DNA from: Muriiphilus sp048268845
Lineage (GTDB): Bacteria > Pseudomonadota > Alphaproteobacteria > Rhodobacterales > Rhodobacteraceae
Length of the DNA stretch: 64,000 bases
Assembly: GCA_048268845.1 (NCBI GenBank)
Contig: JBLWUQ010000002.1
Span: 348,965 to 412,964, forward strand
Direction: 5' to 3'
Part shown: positions 7,925-15,629 of the stretch, one piece after another
Layout: each line of letters starts with the position of its first letter
Numbering within the stretch: the stretch's first letter is position 1
Position numbers and translations under genes: made by a program
Notes under the pieces: generated by a model
What the model was told of the DNA's origin: nothing
The model's database searches: none
The model's input: the letters and a program-made list of their open reading frames with translations, nothing else

Positions 7925-9147
7925 CGACCTCGGTGCTTCTGGTCGATGACGACAAGGCGGTGCGCGAGGCGCTGGGCCAGACGCTGGAACTGGCGGGGCT
8001 GCGCCCGGTGCTGGCGGGCAGCTATATCGAGGCCAAGGACCATGTCACGCCGGGGTTTGATGGGGTGGTGGTCAGCGACATACGGATGCCGGGCAAGGAC
8101 GGGTTCGACCTGTTGGCGCATGTGCTGGCGGTCGATGCCGATCTGCCGGTGATCTTCCTGACCGGCGAGGGCGACATCCCGATGGCGGTGCGCGGCATGG
8201 CGGCGGGGGCGTTCGAGTTTCTGGAAAAACCCTGCGGGCCGAAGGACCTGCTGGCGGTGGTGGAAAAGGCGCTGCGCACGCGGGCGCTGGTGCTGGAAAA
8301 CCGGCGCTTGAAGCGGCAGGCCGAGCAGGGCGACGCCGCCCAGCGGCTGCTGGTCGGGCAGTCGCGGCAGGCGGGCGAGTTGCGCGCGCAGGCCCGCGCC
8401 GCCGCACGCACCCAGGCCGAAGTGCTGATCGTCGGCGAGGCCGGCACTGGCACATCGAAGGTGGCCGAGGTCATCCACCTGTTGTCGGGCGCTGCGATGC
8501 GGCCCTTCGTGAAGCTGCCGGCCTCGGCCCTGTCGCCGGGCGACGTGATGCGCGCCGTCAGCGATGCCGGGACCGGCACGCTGTTTCTGGACGAGATCAC
8601 CGCGCTTGCCCCCTCGGCGCAGTTCACGCTGGTTGAGCAGTTGGACCAGACCGGGCGCGCGCGGGTGATCGCGGGCAGCAGCGCCGACCTTGCGGCATCG
8701 GTGGCCGAAGGGCGGTTCAACGCCGACCTGTTCTACAAGCTCGACGTGATGCGGGTGCGCATCCCGCCGTTGCGCGAGCGCAGCGAGGATATTCCGGCAC
8801 TGTTTCGCCACTTTGTCGCGCAGGCCTGCGAACAGGCGGCGCTGCCGGTTCCCGATATCGGCCCCGAGGTGATCGCGCGTCTGATGGCGCAGGACTGGCC
8901 GGGAAACTCGCGCTCGCTGATGAACGCGGCGATGCGGTTCTCGCTGGGGCTGAACGAGACCGACGAGACCGGCGAGATGGGGCTGGCCGAACGCATGGCG
9001 CAGGTCGAACGCTCGCTGCTGATCGAGGCACTGACCCGCCACCACGGCGCCGCGACCGAGACCGCGCGGGCGCTGAAACTGCCGCGCAAGACCTTCTACG
9101 ACAAGCTCGCCCGGCACGGGATTCGACCTGAGGATTACCGCAGCTGA
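7921..9147 (+). CDS. dctD: DctD-like response regulator with degenerate AAA+ domain
   Basis: Partner of the adjacent kinase. The receiver domain (residues 1-120) keeps the acidic pocket, the phosphoryl aspartate D53 (VVSDIRMPG) and the lysine of EKPCGP. A C-terminal Fis-type helix-turn-helix is present (HHGAATETARALKLPRKTFY). The central region still resembles a sigma-54 activator: Walker B LFLDEI and an arginine segment RFNADLFYKLDV. However, the Walker A site reads GEAGTGTSK with threonine in place of the lysine, and the whole stretch that should hold GAFTGA is missing. It is therefore unlikely to remodel sigma-54 polymerase and may act through another sigma factor. Its 408 residues fall short of the usual 440 or so. 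Confidence 0.88.
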   Translation: MTTSVLLVDDDKAVREALGQTLELAGLRPVLAGSYIEAKDHVTPGFDGVVVSDIRMPGKDGFDLLAHVLAVDADLPVIFLTGEGDIPMAVRGMAAGAFEFLEKPCGPKDLLAVVEKALRTRALVLENRRLKRQAEQGDAAQRLLVGQSRQAGELRAQARAAARTQAEVLIVGEAGTGTSKVAEVIHLLSGAAMRPFVKLPASALSPGDVMRAVSDAGTGTLFLDEITALAPSAQFTLVEQLDQTGRARVIAGSSADLAASVAEGRFNADLFYKLDVMRVRIPPLRERSEDIPALFRHFVAQACEQAALPVPDIGPEVIARLMAQDWPGNSRSLMNAAMRFSLGLNETDETGEMGLAERMAQVERSLLIEALTRHHGAATETARALKLPRKTFYDKLARHGIRPEDYRS

Positions 9148-9148
9148 G

Positions 9149-9198
9149 TGTGTGGTATTCCGCACATATGGCACCGGACCCTGTGCGAAATCTCGCCA
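9149..9198 (+). promoter_or_regulatory. Tandem palindromic sites, probable DctD operators
   Basis: Just after dctD lies an 18-base imperfect palindrome, TGTGTGGTATTCCGCACA (9149-9166). A weaker half-similar copy, TGTGCGAAATCTCGCCA, starts at 9182. They are 33 bases apart, about three helical turns. The GTGCGGAA..TTCCGCAC shape recalls DctD upstream sites described for rhizobial dctA. The position between dctD and dctP suits control of the transporter operon. A weak sigma-70-like pair (TTGAGC at 9299, CCTAAT at 9322, spacing 17) lies downstream. Confidence 0.5.
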
Positions 9199-9390
9199 GA
9201 TCCGCAGCCTTCAGCACGCCGCCTTCCCGAAAACGGCGGCGCAAGGGTCTGGGAGAAAACCGAAAAACACCCTCACCGGCAGGCCCGATAACATTTTCTT
9301 GAGCGGTCTGCGGCGCTGCTTCCTAATGCGGGCAAGCGCCTGTGAGGGCGCTGTCCCTATCCAATTCGTCATCCCTCGGGAGGAGACAAC

Positions 9391-10407
9391 ATGAAGACCA
9401 TGACCACGGCCGTTTCGGCCCTGACCCTTGCCACCGCCGCCTTTGCCGGCACCGCGATGGCCGATCCGGCCGCCTGTGACGCGGGCGAGATCGTCATCAA
9501 GTTCAGCCACGTCACCAACTCCGACAAGCACCCCAAAGGCATCGCCGCCAACCTGTTCATGGAGCGTGTCAACGCCGAGATGGACGGCACCGCCTGTGTC
9601 GAGGTCTATCCGAACTCGACGCTCTACAACGACGATCAGGTGCTCGAGGCGATGTTGCAGGGCGACGTTCAGCTTGCCGCGCCGTCCTTGTCGAAGTTCG
9701 AAGCCTTCACCAAGGTGTTCCGCATTTTCGATCTGCCGTTCATGTTCAAGAACATGGACGCGGTCGAGGCGTTCCAGAACTCGCCGACCGGCGAAGCCAT
9801 GAAGGGCTCGATGGTGCGGCGCGGCCTTCAGGGGCTGGAATTCTGGCACAACGGGTTGAAGCAGTTCTCGGCCAACAAGCCGCTGATCATGCCCGAGGAC
9901 GCGGCCGGGCTGAAGTTCCGGGTGCAGCCGTCGGACGTGCTGGTGGCGCAGATGGAGGCGCTGAACGCCTCGCCGCAGCCGATGGCGTTCTCGGAAGTCT
10001 ACGGCGCGCTCCAGACCGGGGTTGTCGACGGGCAGGAGAACTCGTGGTCCAACATCTACGGCCAGAAGTTCTTCGAGGTTCAGGACGGCATCACCGAAAC
10101 CAACCACGGCTTGCTCGACTACATGGTGGTGGCTTCGGTCGACTGGCTCGACAGCCTCGATCCGGCGGTTCGCGACCAGATCCTGACGATCCTCGCGGAA
10201 GTCACCGACGAGCGCAACGCCGCCGTGGCCGAGGTTGACGACGCCGCGCGTCAGGCGGTTCTGGACGCCGGTGGCACGATCCGCGAGTTGACGGACGAAC
10301 AGCGTCAGGCCTGGGTCGATGCGATGAAGCCGGTCTGGGCGCAGTTCGAGGCCGATGTCGGCGCCGACAACATCGCCGCCGCGCAGGCGATCAACGACTC
10401 GATGTAA
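9391..10407 (+). CDS. dctP: TRAP transporter solute-binding protein, DctP family
   Basis: Periplasmic receptor of 338 residues. It has a signal peptide ending near AGTAMA at about residue 24. The family pattern follows: KFSHVTNSDKHPKG near the start of the mature protein, then DLPFMF, GLKFRVQPS with the arginine that usually contacts a substrate carboxylate, and GVVDGQENSWSN. These features match C4-dicarboxylate-type TRAP receptors. A good ribosome site (GGGAGGAG) precedes the ATG. It is the first gene of dctP-dctQ-dctM and lies downstream of the dctB-dctD control genes. The substrate is expected to be an organic acid such as malate, succinate or fumarate, by family and context. Confidence 0.93.
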   Translation: MKTMTTAVSALTLATAAFAGTAMADPAACDAGEIVIKFSHVTNSDKHPKGIAANLFMERVNAEMDGTACVEVYPNSTLYNDDQVLEAMLQGDVQLAAPSLSKFEAFTKVFRIFDLPFMFKNMDAVEAFQNSPTGEAMKGSMVRRGLQGLEFWHNGLKQFSANKPLIMPEDAAGLKFRVQPSDVLVAQMEALNASPQPMAFSEVYGALQTGVVDGQENSWSNIYGQKFFEVQDGITETNHGLLDYMVVASVDWLDSLDPAVRDQILTILAEVTDERNAAVAEVDDAARQAVLDAGGTIRELTDEQRQAWVDAMKPVWAQFEADVGADNIAAAQAINDSM

Positions 10408-10423
10408 TCGGGCGCAACAACAC

Positions 10424-10449
10424 GGGCGGCCCGCAGCGTCGGGCCGCCC
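10424..10449 (+). other. Intercistronic hairpin between dctP and dctQ
   Basis: A perfect ten-base-pair stem (GGGCGGCCCG / CGGGCCGCCC) with a six-base loop sits between the receptor and membrane genes. No T-run follows, so it is not a classic terminator. Such hairpins in TRAP operons can slow 3' decay or partly stop transcription, giving more receptor than permease. Confidence 0.6.
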
Positions 10450-10477
10450 TACCTGTCGGGCAAGGGGAGGGGCCGGC

Positions 10478-11137
10478 ATGAGCGACGGCCGGGGTTTCGG
10501 GGGCTTCGAGGAAAACGCGATCGCGTTGACCATGGGGCTGATGACCATCGTCACCTTCGTGAACGTGGTCCTGCGCTATCTGTTCAATCAATCGCTGATC
10601 TGGGGGCTCGAGGTCACGCTGATCCTGTTCGCCTGGCTGGTGCTGTTCGGGGTGAGCTATGCCGTCAAGGTCACCGCGCATCTCGGCGTCGATGCCCTGA
10701 CCGGGATCATGCCCCCCAGGATGGCGCGGGCGGTGGCGATCTTTGCCGCGATGATCTGCCTGATCTACGCGATGCTCCTGATGAAAGGCGCCTGGGACTA
10801 CTGGGCGCCCTTCGCGGGCCTCCATACCACCGAGGGCCGCTGGTTCCCGCTGGGCTTCGACGAGACCACGCGCAACCGGGCGTTCTACATCACCGAGCAG
10901 CTGCCGATGCCGGACTTTCTGCGGTTCCTCGAGGGTCTGATCAACGAGGGCGAGGAATACGACAAGCTGCCGCGCGTGATCCCCTATGCGATCCTTCCCA
11001 TCGGCGCGGCGCTGCTGCTGCTGCGCTATGTGCAGGCGACCATCCGCATCCTGCGCGGCCAATCCGGCTCGCTGATCGTCAGCCACGAGGTCGAGGACGA
11101 AATCGACGCCCTGGCCAAATCCCACAAGGACGCCTGA
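10478..11137 (+). CDS. dctQ: TRAP transporter small permease, DctQ family
   Basis: Membrane protein of 219 residues that partners DctM. The start at ATG 10478 is supported by an AAGGGGAGGGG site just upstream; the frame is open further upstream but overlaps dctP there. Hydrophobic helices are seen near residues 15-35, 45-65, 85-105 and 165-190. Between the third and fourth lies a polar insert of about 60 residues (around WFPLGFDETTRNRAF) that is longer than in small DctQ proteins. The next start follows its stop by one base, so dctQ and dctM are coupled. Confidence 0.9.
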   Translation: MSDGRGFGGFEENAIALTMGLMTIVTFVNVVLRYLFNQSLIWGLEVTLILFAWLVLFGVSYAVKVTAHLGVDALTGIMPPRMARAVAIFAAMICLIYAMLLMKGAWDYWAPFAGLHTTEGRWFPLGFDETTRNRAFYITEQLPMPDFLRFLEGLINEGEEYDKLPRVIPYAILPIGAALLLLRYVQATIRILRGQSGSLIVSHEVEDEIDALAKSHKDA

Positions 11138-11138
11138 C

Positions 11139-12533
11139 ATGGATGTCTTGCTGCTGTTTCTGATGATCATCGGGCTCTTGCTGATCGGTGTGCCGATTGC
11201 GGTGTCGCTGGGGTTGAGCTCGATCGTCTTTCTGCTGGTGCTTTCGGACACCTCGCTGGCCTCGGTGGCGCAGAGCTTCTATCAGGCGATGGCCGGGCAT
11301 TACACGCTGCTCGCGATCCCGTTCTTCATCCTCGCCTCAAGCTTCATGTCGACCGGCGGCGTGGCAAAACGGATCATCCGCTTTGCCATCGCCGTGGTCG
11401 GGCATTTTCGCGGCGGGCTGGCGATTGCCGGCGTGTTCGCCTGCATGATGTTCGCGGCGCTGTCAGGCTCCTCGCCCGCCACGGTCGTCGCCATTGGCTC
11501 CATCGTCATCGCGGCGATGCGGCAGGTTGGCTATACCAAGGAATTCGCCGCCGGCGTGATCGCCAACGCCGGCACGCTGGGCATCCTGATCCCGCCATCC
11601 ATCGTGATGGTGGTCTATGCCTCGTCGGTCGAGGTGTCGGTCGGGCGGATGTTCCTCGCGGGCGTCATTCCGGGGCTGCTGGCTGGGGCCATGCTGATGA
11701 TCGCGATCTATGTCATCGCCACGATCAAGGGCATGCCCAAGGGCGACTGGGCCGGCTGGCGCGAGGTCTGGGCGTCGTTTCGCGACGCGATCTGGGGGCT
11801 TTTGCTGATCGTCATCATCATGGTCGGGATCTACGGCATCCCCGGCGTCACCGGCGCGATCTTCACGCCCACCGAAGCCGCCGCCGTCGCCTCGATCTAT
11901 GCGTTTCTGGTGGCGAGCTTCGTCTATCGCGACATGGGCCCGCTGGCCGACAGGGACGGCAGCGGCAAGAAGTCCCTGTTGCAGCGGCCGCAGGCCATCG
12001 TCACGGCGCTGTTTCACCGCGACACCCGCGCCACGCTGTTCGATGCGGGCAAGCTGACCATCACGCTGATGTTCATCATCGCCAACGCGCTGATCCTCAA
12101 GCAGGTGCTGACCGACCAGCAGATCCCGCAGAGCATTGCCAACGCGATGCTGGGGGCCGGGTTCGGCAAGATCATGTTCCTGATCGTGGTCAACGTGATC
12201 CTCTTGATCGGCGGTCAGTTCATGGAGCCCTCGGGCCTGATCGTGATCGTCGCACCGCTGGTGTTCCCGATCGCCATCGAGCTTGGTGTCGATCCGATCC
12301 ATCTGGGCATCATCATGGTGGTCAACATGGAGATCGGAATGATCACGCCACCTGTCGGGCTGAACCTGTTCGTCACCTCGGGCGTGGCCGGGATGCCGAT
12401 GATGAAGGTGGTCAAGGCGGCGCTGCCGTTCCTCGGCGTGCTCTTCGTCTTCCTCATCATCGTGACCTATATTCCCTGGCTGTCGACGTGGTTGCCGACC
12501 CGCGCGATGGGGCCGGAGATCATAACAAACTGA
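11139..12533 (+). CDS. dctM: TRAP transporter large permease, DctM family
   Basis: Sodium-coupled transport subunit of 464 residues with about twelve hydrophobic helices. Family hallmarks are the early AIPFFILASSFMSTGG segment, the FAALSGSSPATVVAIGS loop, ANAGTLGILIPPSIVMV, and in the second half EIGMITPPVGLNLFV. There is a cytoplasmic or loop insert near residues 265-300. It closes the operon and is followed at 12558 by a terminator. Together with DctP and DctQ it forms a complete tripartite importer. Confidence 0.94.
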   Translation: MDVLLLFLMIIGLLLIGVPIAVSLGLSSIVFLLVLSDTSLASVAQSFYQAMAGHYTLLAIPFFILASSFMSTGGVAKRIIRFAIAVVGHFRGGLAIAGVFACMMFAALSGSSPATVVAIGSIVIAAMRQVGYTKEFAAGVIANAGTLGILIPPSIVMVVYASSVEVSVGRMFLAGVIPGLLAGAMLMIAIYVIATIKGMPKGDWAGWREVWASFRDAIWGLLLIVIIMVGIYGIPGVTGAIFTPTEAAAVASIYAFLVASFVYRDMGPLADRDGSGKKSLLQRPQAIVTALFHRDTRATLFDAGKLTITLMFIIANALILKQVLTDQQIPQSIANAMLGAGFGKIMFLIVVNVILLIGGQFMEPSGLIVIVAPLVFPIAIELGVDPIHLGIIMVVNMEIGMITPPVGLNLFVTSGVAGMPMMKVVKAALPFLGVLFVFLIIVTYIPWLSTWLPTRAMGPEIITN

Positions 12534-12557
12534 CCGCGCGACACTGACCGCGCCCTG

Positions 12558-12587
12558 GCCCGCATCCCCAAAAGGGGTGCGGGCTTT
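12558..12587 (+). terminator. Terminator after dctPQM
   Basis: The stem GCCCGCA-CCCC / GGGG-TGCGGGC, with one bulged base and an AAAA loop, is followed by TTT. It lies 25 bases after the dctM stop. Confidence 0.8.
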
Positions 12588-12614
12588 GGCGTTCCGGTGC
12601 GTCAAACCAAAATT

Positions 12615-12646
12615 TACCATCCGATAAAAGATACCATTTGATAAAA
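12615..12646 (+). promoter_or_regulatory. Direct repeat upstream of preT, probable regulator site
   Basis: Two copies of a 15-base sequence lie 17 bases apart: TACCATCCGATAAAA (12615-12629) and TACCATTTGATAAAA (12632-12646). The same 14-base core appears once more, as ACCGGCTGATAAAA, at 15413-15426 ahead of the amidohydrolase gene. The shared motif at two promoters of one pathway suggests a common regulator, not encoded in the window. Confidence 0.55.
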
Positions 12647-12709
12647 ACCAGAACCCGTGCCACGCTCCCGCAAAAGAAACGACACGACGACAATGACAGG
12701 GAGAACGAT

Positions 12710-14035
12710 GTGACCCATTCGCCGACAACGCCCGGCGTGGTCGCGGGGCGTTTGCCGCCCCCGGTCCTGGCCGACAACTTTTCCGACCTGAACCCGCCGC
12801 TTGACGCGCATGAGGCGCGTGTCGCCGCGGATCGGTGCTATTTCTGCTATGATGCGCCCTGCATCACCGCCTGCCCGACCTCGATCGACATCCCGCTGTT
12901 CATCCGCCAGATCTCGACCGGCACGCCGGAAGCTTCGGCCAGGACCATCCTGGACATGAACATCCTGGGCGGCATGTGCGCGCGGGTCTGCCCGACCGAG
13001 ACGCTGTGCGAGGAAGCCTGCGTGCGGATGGATGCCGAGGGCGACCCGGTGCAGATCGGGCGGCTGCAGCGCTTTGCCACCGACACGCTGATGGAGAAGG
13101 GGCCGCAGCCCTACGAGCGCGCCGCGCCGACCGGCAAGACGGTGGCCGTGGTGGGCGCGGGGCCGGCAGGGCTGGCCTGCGCGCATCGGCTGGCGATGCA
13201 TGGCCACGACGTCAAGCTCTACGACGCGCGGCCCAAGCCCGGTGGCCTCAATGAATACGGCATCGCCTCCTACAAGACGGTCGAGGATTTCGCCGCGCGC
13301 GAGGTTGACTGGCTCATGGGCATCGGCGGGATCGAGCTGACCACCGGCGCGGCGCTGGGCAATACGCTCAGCCTTGACGCGCTGGTGAAGGATCACGACG
13401 CGGTGTTCCTCGGGATCGGGCTGGCCGGGGTCAACGAGCTTGGCTGTGACGGTGCCGGGCTGGACGGGGTGCGCGATGCGGTCGATTTCATCGCAGACCT
13501 GCGCCAGTCGGACGACCTTGCCAAGCTGCCGGTAGGTCGGCGCGTGGTGGTGATCGGGGGCGGCATGACCGCCATCGACGCCGCCGTGCAGGCGAAACTC
13601 TTGGGCGCCGAGGAGGTCACGCTGGTCTACCGCCGGGGCCGCGAGGCGATGCCGGCATCCGAGTATGAACAGAACCTGGCTGCCTCGAAAGGCGTGCGCA
13701 TCATCGACCACGCCGCGCCCAAGCGCATCGTCGGCGCCGCGCATGTCGAGGCGATCGAATTCGACTATACCGACGACGACGCCAAGCCCACCGGCGACGG
13801 CTTCACCCTGGTGGCCGATCAGGTGCTGAAGGCCATCGGCCAGAAACTTGGCGACGCGGCGGGGCTGACGACCGAAGGCGGCAAGATCGCCATCACCGAG
13901 ACCGGGCGCACGTCGATGGCCGGGGTCTGGGCCGGGGGTGACTGCGCCACCGGCGGCGAGGATCTGACCGTGACCGCCGTGGCGCACGGGCGCGATGCCG
14001 CCGAAGACATCCACGCAAGCCTGATGGGGAGCTGA
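12710..14035 (+). CDS. preT: NAD-dependent dihydropyrimidine dehydrogenase, small/electron-input subunit
   Basis: Takes electrons from NAD(P)H through FAD and passes them to PreA for reduction of uracil and thymine. The N-terminal third has cysteine clusters for [4Fe-4S] centres (CYFCYDAPCITACP and CARVCPTETLCEEAC). These are followed by an FAD-binding GAGPAGLACAHRLA at about residue 145 and a second nucleotide site VIGGGMTAIDAA near 280. The start is GTG 12710 with an AGGGAG site eight bases ahead; it gives 441 residues. The preA gene follows after three bases. Glutamate synthase small subunits share this fold, but pairing with preA settles the role. Confidence 0.92.
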   Translation: MTHSPTTPGVVAGRLPPPVLADNFSDLNPPLDAHEARVAADRCYFCYDAPCITACPTSIDIPLFIRQISTGTPEASARTILDMNILGGMCARVCPTETLCEEACVRMDAEGDPVQIGRLQRFATDTLMEKGPQPYERAAPTGKTVAVVGAGPAGLACAHRLAMHGHDVKLYDARPKPGGLNEYGIASYKTVEDFAAREVDWLMGIGGIELTTGAALGNTLSLDALVKDHDAVFLGIGLAGVNELGCDGAGLDGVRDAVDFIADLRQSDDLAKLPVGRRVVVIGGGMTAIDAAVQAKLLGAEEVTLVYRRGREAMPASEYEQNLAASKGVRIIDHAAPKRIVGAAHVEAIEFDYTDDDAKPTGDGFTLVADQVLKAIGQKLGDAAGLTTEGGKIAITETGRTSMAGVWAGGDCATGGEDLTVTAVAHGRDAAEDIHASLMGS

Positions 14036-14038
14036 GAC

Positions 14039-15367
14039 ATGGCAGACCTGACCACGGACTTCATCGGGATCAAATCCCCCAACCCGTTCTGGCTGGCCTC
14101 GGCACCGCCGACCGACAAGGAATACAACGTCCGCCGCGCCTTCGAGGCCGGATGGGGCGGTGTGGTGTGGAAGACGCTGGGCGAGGCCGGGCCGCCGATC
14201 GTCAACGTCTCGGGCCCGCGCTACGGCGCGATCTGGGGCGCGGACCGGCGCTTGCTGGGGCTGAACAACATCGAGTTGATCACGGATCGCTCGCTCGAGA
14301 TCAACCTCGAGGAAATCAAGCGGGTCAAGGCGGACTACCCGGACCATGCCATCGTCGTCAGCCTGATGGTGCCGGTGGAAGAAGACGCCTGGGCCAGGAT
14401 CCTCGAGGCGGTGTCGACCACCGGCGCGGACGGGGTCGAGCTGAACTTCGGCTGTCCGCACGGCATGGCGGAACGCGGCATGGGCTCGGCGGTCGGGCAG
14501 GTGCCGGAATATGTCGAGCAGATCGCGGGTTGGGTCAAGAAACACTCGGACCTGCCCTGCATCGTCAAGCTGACGCCGAACATATCCGACATCCGCAAGC
14601 CCGCCGAAGCCGCCAAGCGCGGTGGGGCCGATGCGGTCAGCCTGATCAACACCATCACCTCGATCACCAGCGTCAACCTTGACGAGATGTGCCCCGAGCC
14701 GATGATCGACGGCATGGGCACGCATGGCGGCTATTGCGGCCCGGCGGTGAAACCCATCGCGCTGAACATGGTCGCCCAGATCGCCCGCAACCCGAACACC
14801 GCGGGCCTGCCGATCTCGGGCATCGGCGGCATCACCACATGGCGCGACGCGGCCGAGTTCATGGCGCTGGGGGCGGGCAACGTGCAGGTCTGCACCGCGG
14901 CGATGACCTACGGCTTCCACATCGTGCAGGAGATGATTTCGGGGCTGAGCCAGTGGATGGACGAAAAGGGCTATGTCTCGACCGCCGACTTCATCGGCAA
15001 GGCCACGCCCAAGGTCACCGACTGGCAGCACCTGAACCTCGATTACGTCACCAAGGCCGAGATCGACCAGGACCTCTGCATCAAGTGCGGCCGCTGCTAT
15101 GCCGCCTGCGAGGACACCTCGCACCAGGCCATCGAGATGGGGCCGGGGCGGGTGTTCACGGTGAAGGACGACGAATGTGTCGCCTGCAACCTCTGCGTCA
15201 ACGTCTGCCCGGTCGAGGATTGCATCACCATGCGCGAGCTGCAGCCCGGCGAGGTCGACCTGCGCACCGGCATGATCATCCCGGCCAAGGACGACAAGCG
15301 CACCTGGCTTCAGCACCCCAACAACCCGACGGGCGACCCGTTGGCCTGCATCTCGCGCGGACAATGA
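14039..15367 (+). CDS. preA: Dihydropyrimidine dehydrogenase catalytic subunit
   Basis: FMN enzyme that reduces uracil and thymine to their 5,6-dihydro forms, the first step of reductive pyrimidine breakdown. Residues 1-320 form the dihydroorotate-dehydrogenase-like barrel, with NPFWLASAPPTDKEYNVRRA, ELNFGCPHGMAERGMG and PISGIGGI. The C terminus (residues of about 345-400) has two ferredoxin clusters, CIKCGRCYAAC and CVACNLCVNVCP. It is cotranscribed with preT. At 442 residues it is about 30 longer than the E. coli protein, mostly at the C-terminal tail. Confidence 0.95.
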   Translation: MADLTTDFIGIKSPNPFWLASAPPTDKEYNVRRAFEAGWGGVVWKTLGEAGPPIVNVSGPRYGAIWGADRRLLGLNNIELITDRSLEINLEEIKRVKADYPDHAIVVSLMVPVEEDAWARILEAVSTTGADGVELNFGCPHGMAERGMGSAVGQVPEYVEQIAGWVKKHSDLPCIVKLTPNISDIRKPAEAAKRGGADAVSLINTITSITSVNLDEMCPEPMIDGMGTHGGYCGPAVKPIALNMVAQIARNPNTAGLPISGIGGITTWRDAAEFMALGAGNVQVCTAAMTYGFHIVQEMISGLSQWMDEKGYVSTADFIGKATPKVTDWQHLNLDYVTKAEIDQDLCIKCGRCYAACEDTSHQAIEMGPGRVFTVKDDECVACNLCVNVCPVEDCITMRELQPGEVDLRTGMIIPAKDDKRTWLQHPNNPTGDPLACISRGQ

Positions 15368-15412
15368 CGCGCGGCGCTTGACTGGCGAGGGGCGCGCGTT
15401 AGTCTTGAATTG

Positions 15413-15426
15413 ACCGGCTGATAAAA
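15413..15426 (+). promoter_or_regulatory. Third copy of the GATAAAA motif, ahead of the amidohydrolase gene
   Basis: ACCGGCTGATAAAA matches the two boxes before preT at 11 or more of 14 positions and is again followed by A/C-rich bases. It lies in the 262-base gap between preA and the amidohydrolase gene, indicating a separate, co-regulated promoter. Nothing else is recognised in the rest of that gap. Confidence 0.45.
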
Positions 15427-15629
15427 ACACCGGCGTAGAACAAATGGATCGGCGCGGGCGACCCCCTGGCGGGGGCCGGACCGCCGCCGCAGGACGGGGA
15501 GAGACGTGGCGTTGCTGGCCATGCTGAGCGACAAGACCGGCGCATCGCGACCGGCCCGGCGCTGCGCCGTTCGCGTGCGCGGTCGCGCCCCGTATCCGTG
15601 CTGCAAATACCAGACAACAGGAGACTGAC

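Noticed and set aside
9168..9190. A possible sigma-54 promoter (TGGCAC ... TGTGC)
   Set aside because: The spacing between GG and GC is not the required ten bases, and the nearby DctD lacks the sigma-54 contact loop.
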